Source of the DNA: Aestuariivirga sp. | GTDB lineage: Bacteria; Pseudomonadota; Alphaproteobacteria; Rhizobiales; Aestuariivirgaceae | NCBI GenBank assembly: GCA_030680855.1 | Contig: JAUXUN010000021.1 | Coordinates: 1-64,000 of the forward strand | Reading direction: 5' to 3' | DNA: 64,000 bases | Shown: positions 63,895 through 64,000 of the stretch, piece after piece | Layout: every line of letters begins with the position of its first letter | How positions within the stretch are numbered: the stretch's first letter is position 1 | Program-made: the position numbers and the translations under genes | Notes under the pieces: model-generated | Told to the model about the DNA's origin: nothing | Databases searched by the model: none | What the model saw: the letters and a program-made list of their open reading frames with translations, nothing else

Positions 63895-64000
63895 GTGAAC
63901 GGTATTCGGGTTTTCCTAGGAACTGCCATATGGCTTGTGTTTCTTGCCATGTCCGGTATCGCATTTGGCCAGGATGTGCTGCCGTTTGAAACCACGGCGC
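63895..64000 (+). CDS. N-terminus of a probable D-alanyl-D-alanine carboxypeptidase (truncated by window edge)
   Basis: 35 codons are present. GTG start with GAGG six bases upstream, then a signal peptide (hydrophobic core WLVFLAMSGIAF, cleavage near GQ) and the mature start DVLPFETTA. This PFETTA type of start is seen in DacA/DacF penicillin-binding proteins encoded beside rlpA in related species. The catalytic SxxK region lies outside, so the assignment rests on context and these few residues. Confidence 0.5.
   Translation, partial: MNGIRVFLGTAIWLVFLAMSGIAFGQDVLPFETTA

Overview
The window looks like chromosomal DNA of an alphaproteobacterium, most likely of the Rhizobiales (Hyphomicrobiales). 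The evidence is the gene order lexA-moeA-moaC-trpC-trpD-trpG-trpE-ppiD next to tpiA, a GTTC-N7-GTTC LexA box, the rhizobial type of rhamnose operon (RhaI/RhaD with a RhaS-T-P-Q ABC transporter), an Omp25-like outer membrane protein, and dispersed palindromes of a kind I recall from Rhizobiales. No rRNA gene is present, so the genus stays open. No transposase, integrase, phage gene or CRISPR array was recognised.

Layout. 1-2.2 kb: an outer membrane protein, then about 1.4 kb of sparse DNA with several candidate micro-genes, ending at tRNA-Lys(TTT). 2.3-17.6 kb: housekeeping genes (glmU-glmS for UDP-GlcNAc; an MFS exporter; HspQ; a ubiquinone-type hydroxylase; a GST; lexA; then a tightly overlapped moeA-moaC-trpCDGE block and the periplasmic foldase ppiD). 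17.7-27.2 kb: tpiA, an ATC-hydrolase-family protein, a three-gene TRAP transporter, secG, pyrG and a large MscS-type channel.

27.2-45.4 kb is an accessory surface-carbohydrate region: UDP-glucuronate synthesis (ugd plus a 4-epimerase), one GT4 glycosyltransferase, four P-loop kinase-like proteins (two of them fused to methyltransferase domains), an APH-like kinase, a PhyH-type dioxygenase, a sulfotransferase, a surface-carbohydrate family protein, and an operon for a CMP-activated nonulosonic acid (oxidoreductase, NeuB fused to a cupin, HAD phosphatase, NeuA). No Wzx/Wzy, ABC exporter or initiating glycosyltransferase is present, so the locus probably decorates or supplies precursors to a glycan assembled elsewhere. 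The pair of methyltransferase/P-loop fusion proteins is the best candidate here for an undescribed activity.

45.5-57.7 kb: two EamA transporters, a DenD-like dehydrogenase and the L-rhamnose catabolic locus (rhaI, rhaD leftward; regulator and ABC transporter rightward), without its kinase and mutarotase. 57.7-59.8 kb is a second sparse zone with a basic unknown protein, repeats, a decayed copy of the 3' half of tRNA-Lys, a 48-residue secreted peptide and tRNA-Ser(TGA). 59.8-64 kb: a class II aldolase, DUF2147, a Sel1-repeat protein, the lipoprotein RlpA, two small proteins, and the start of a probable D-Ala-D-Ala carboxypeptidase cut by the window edge.
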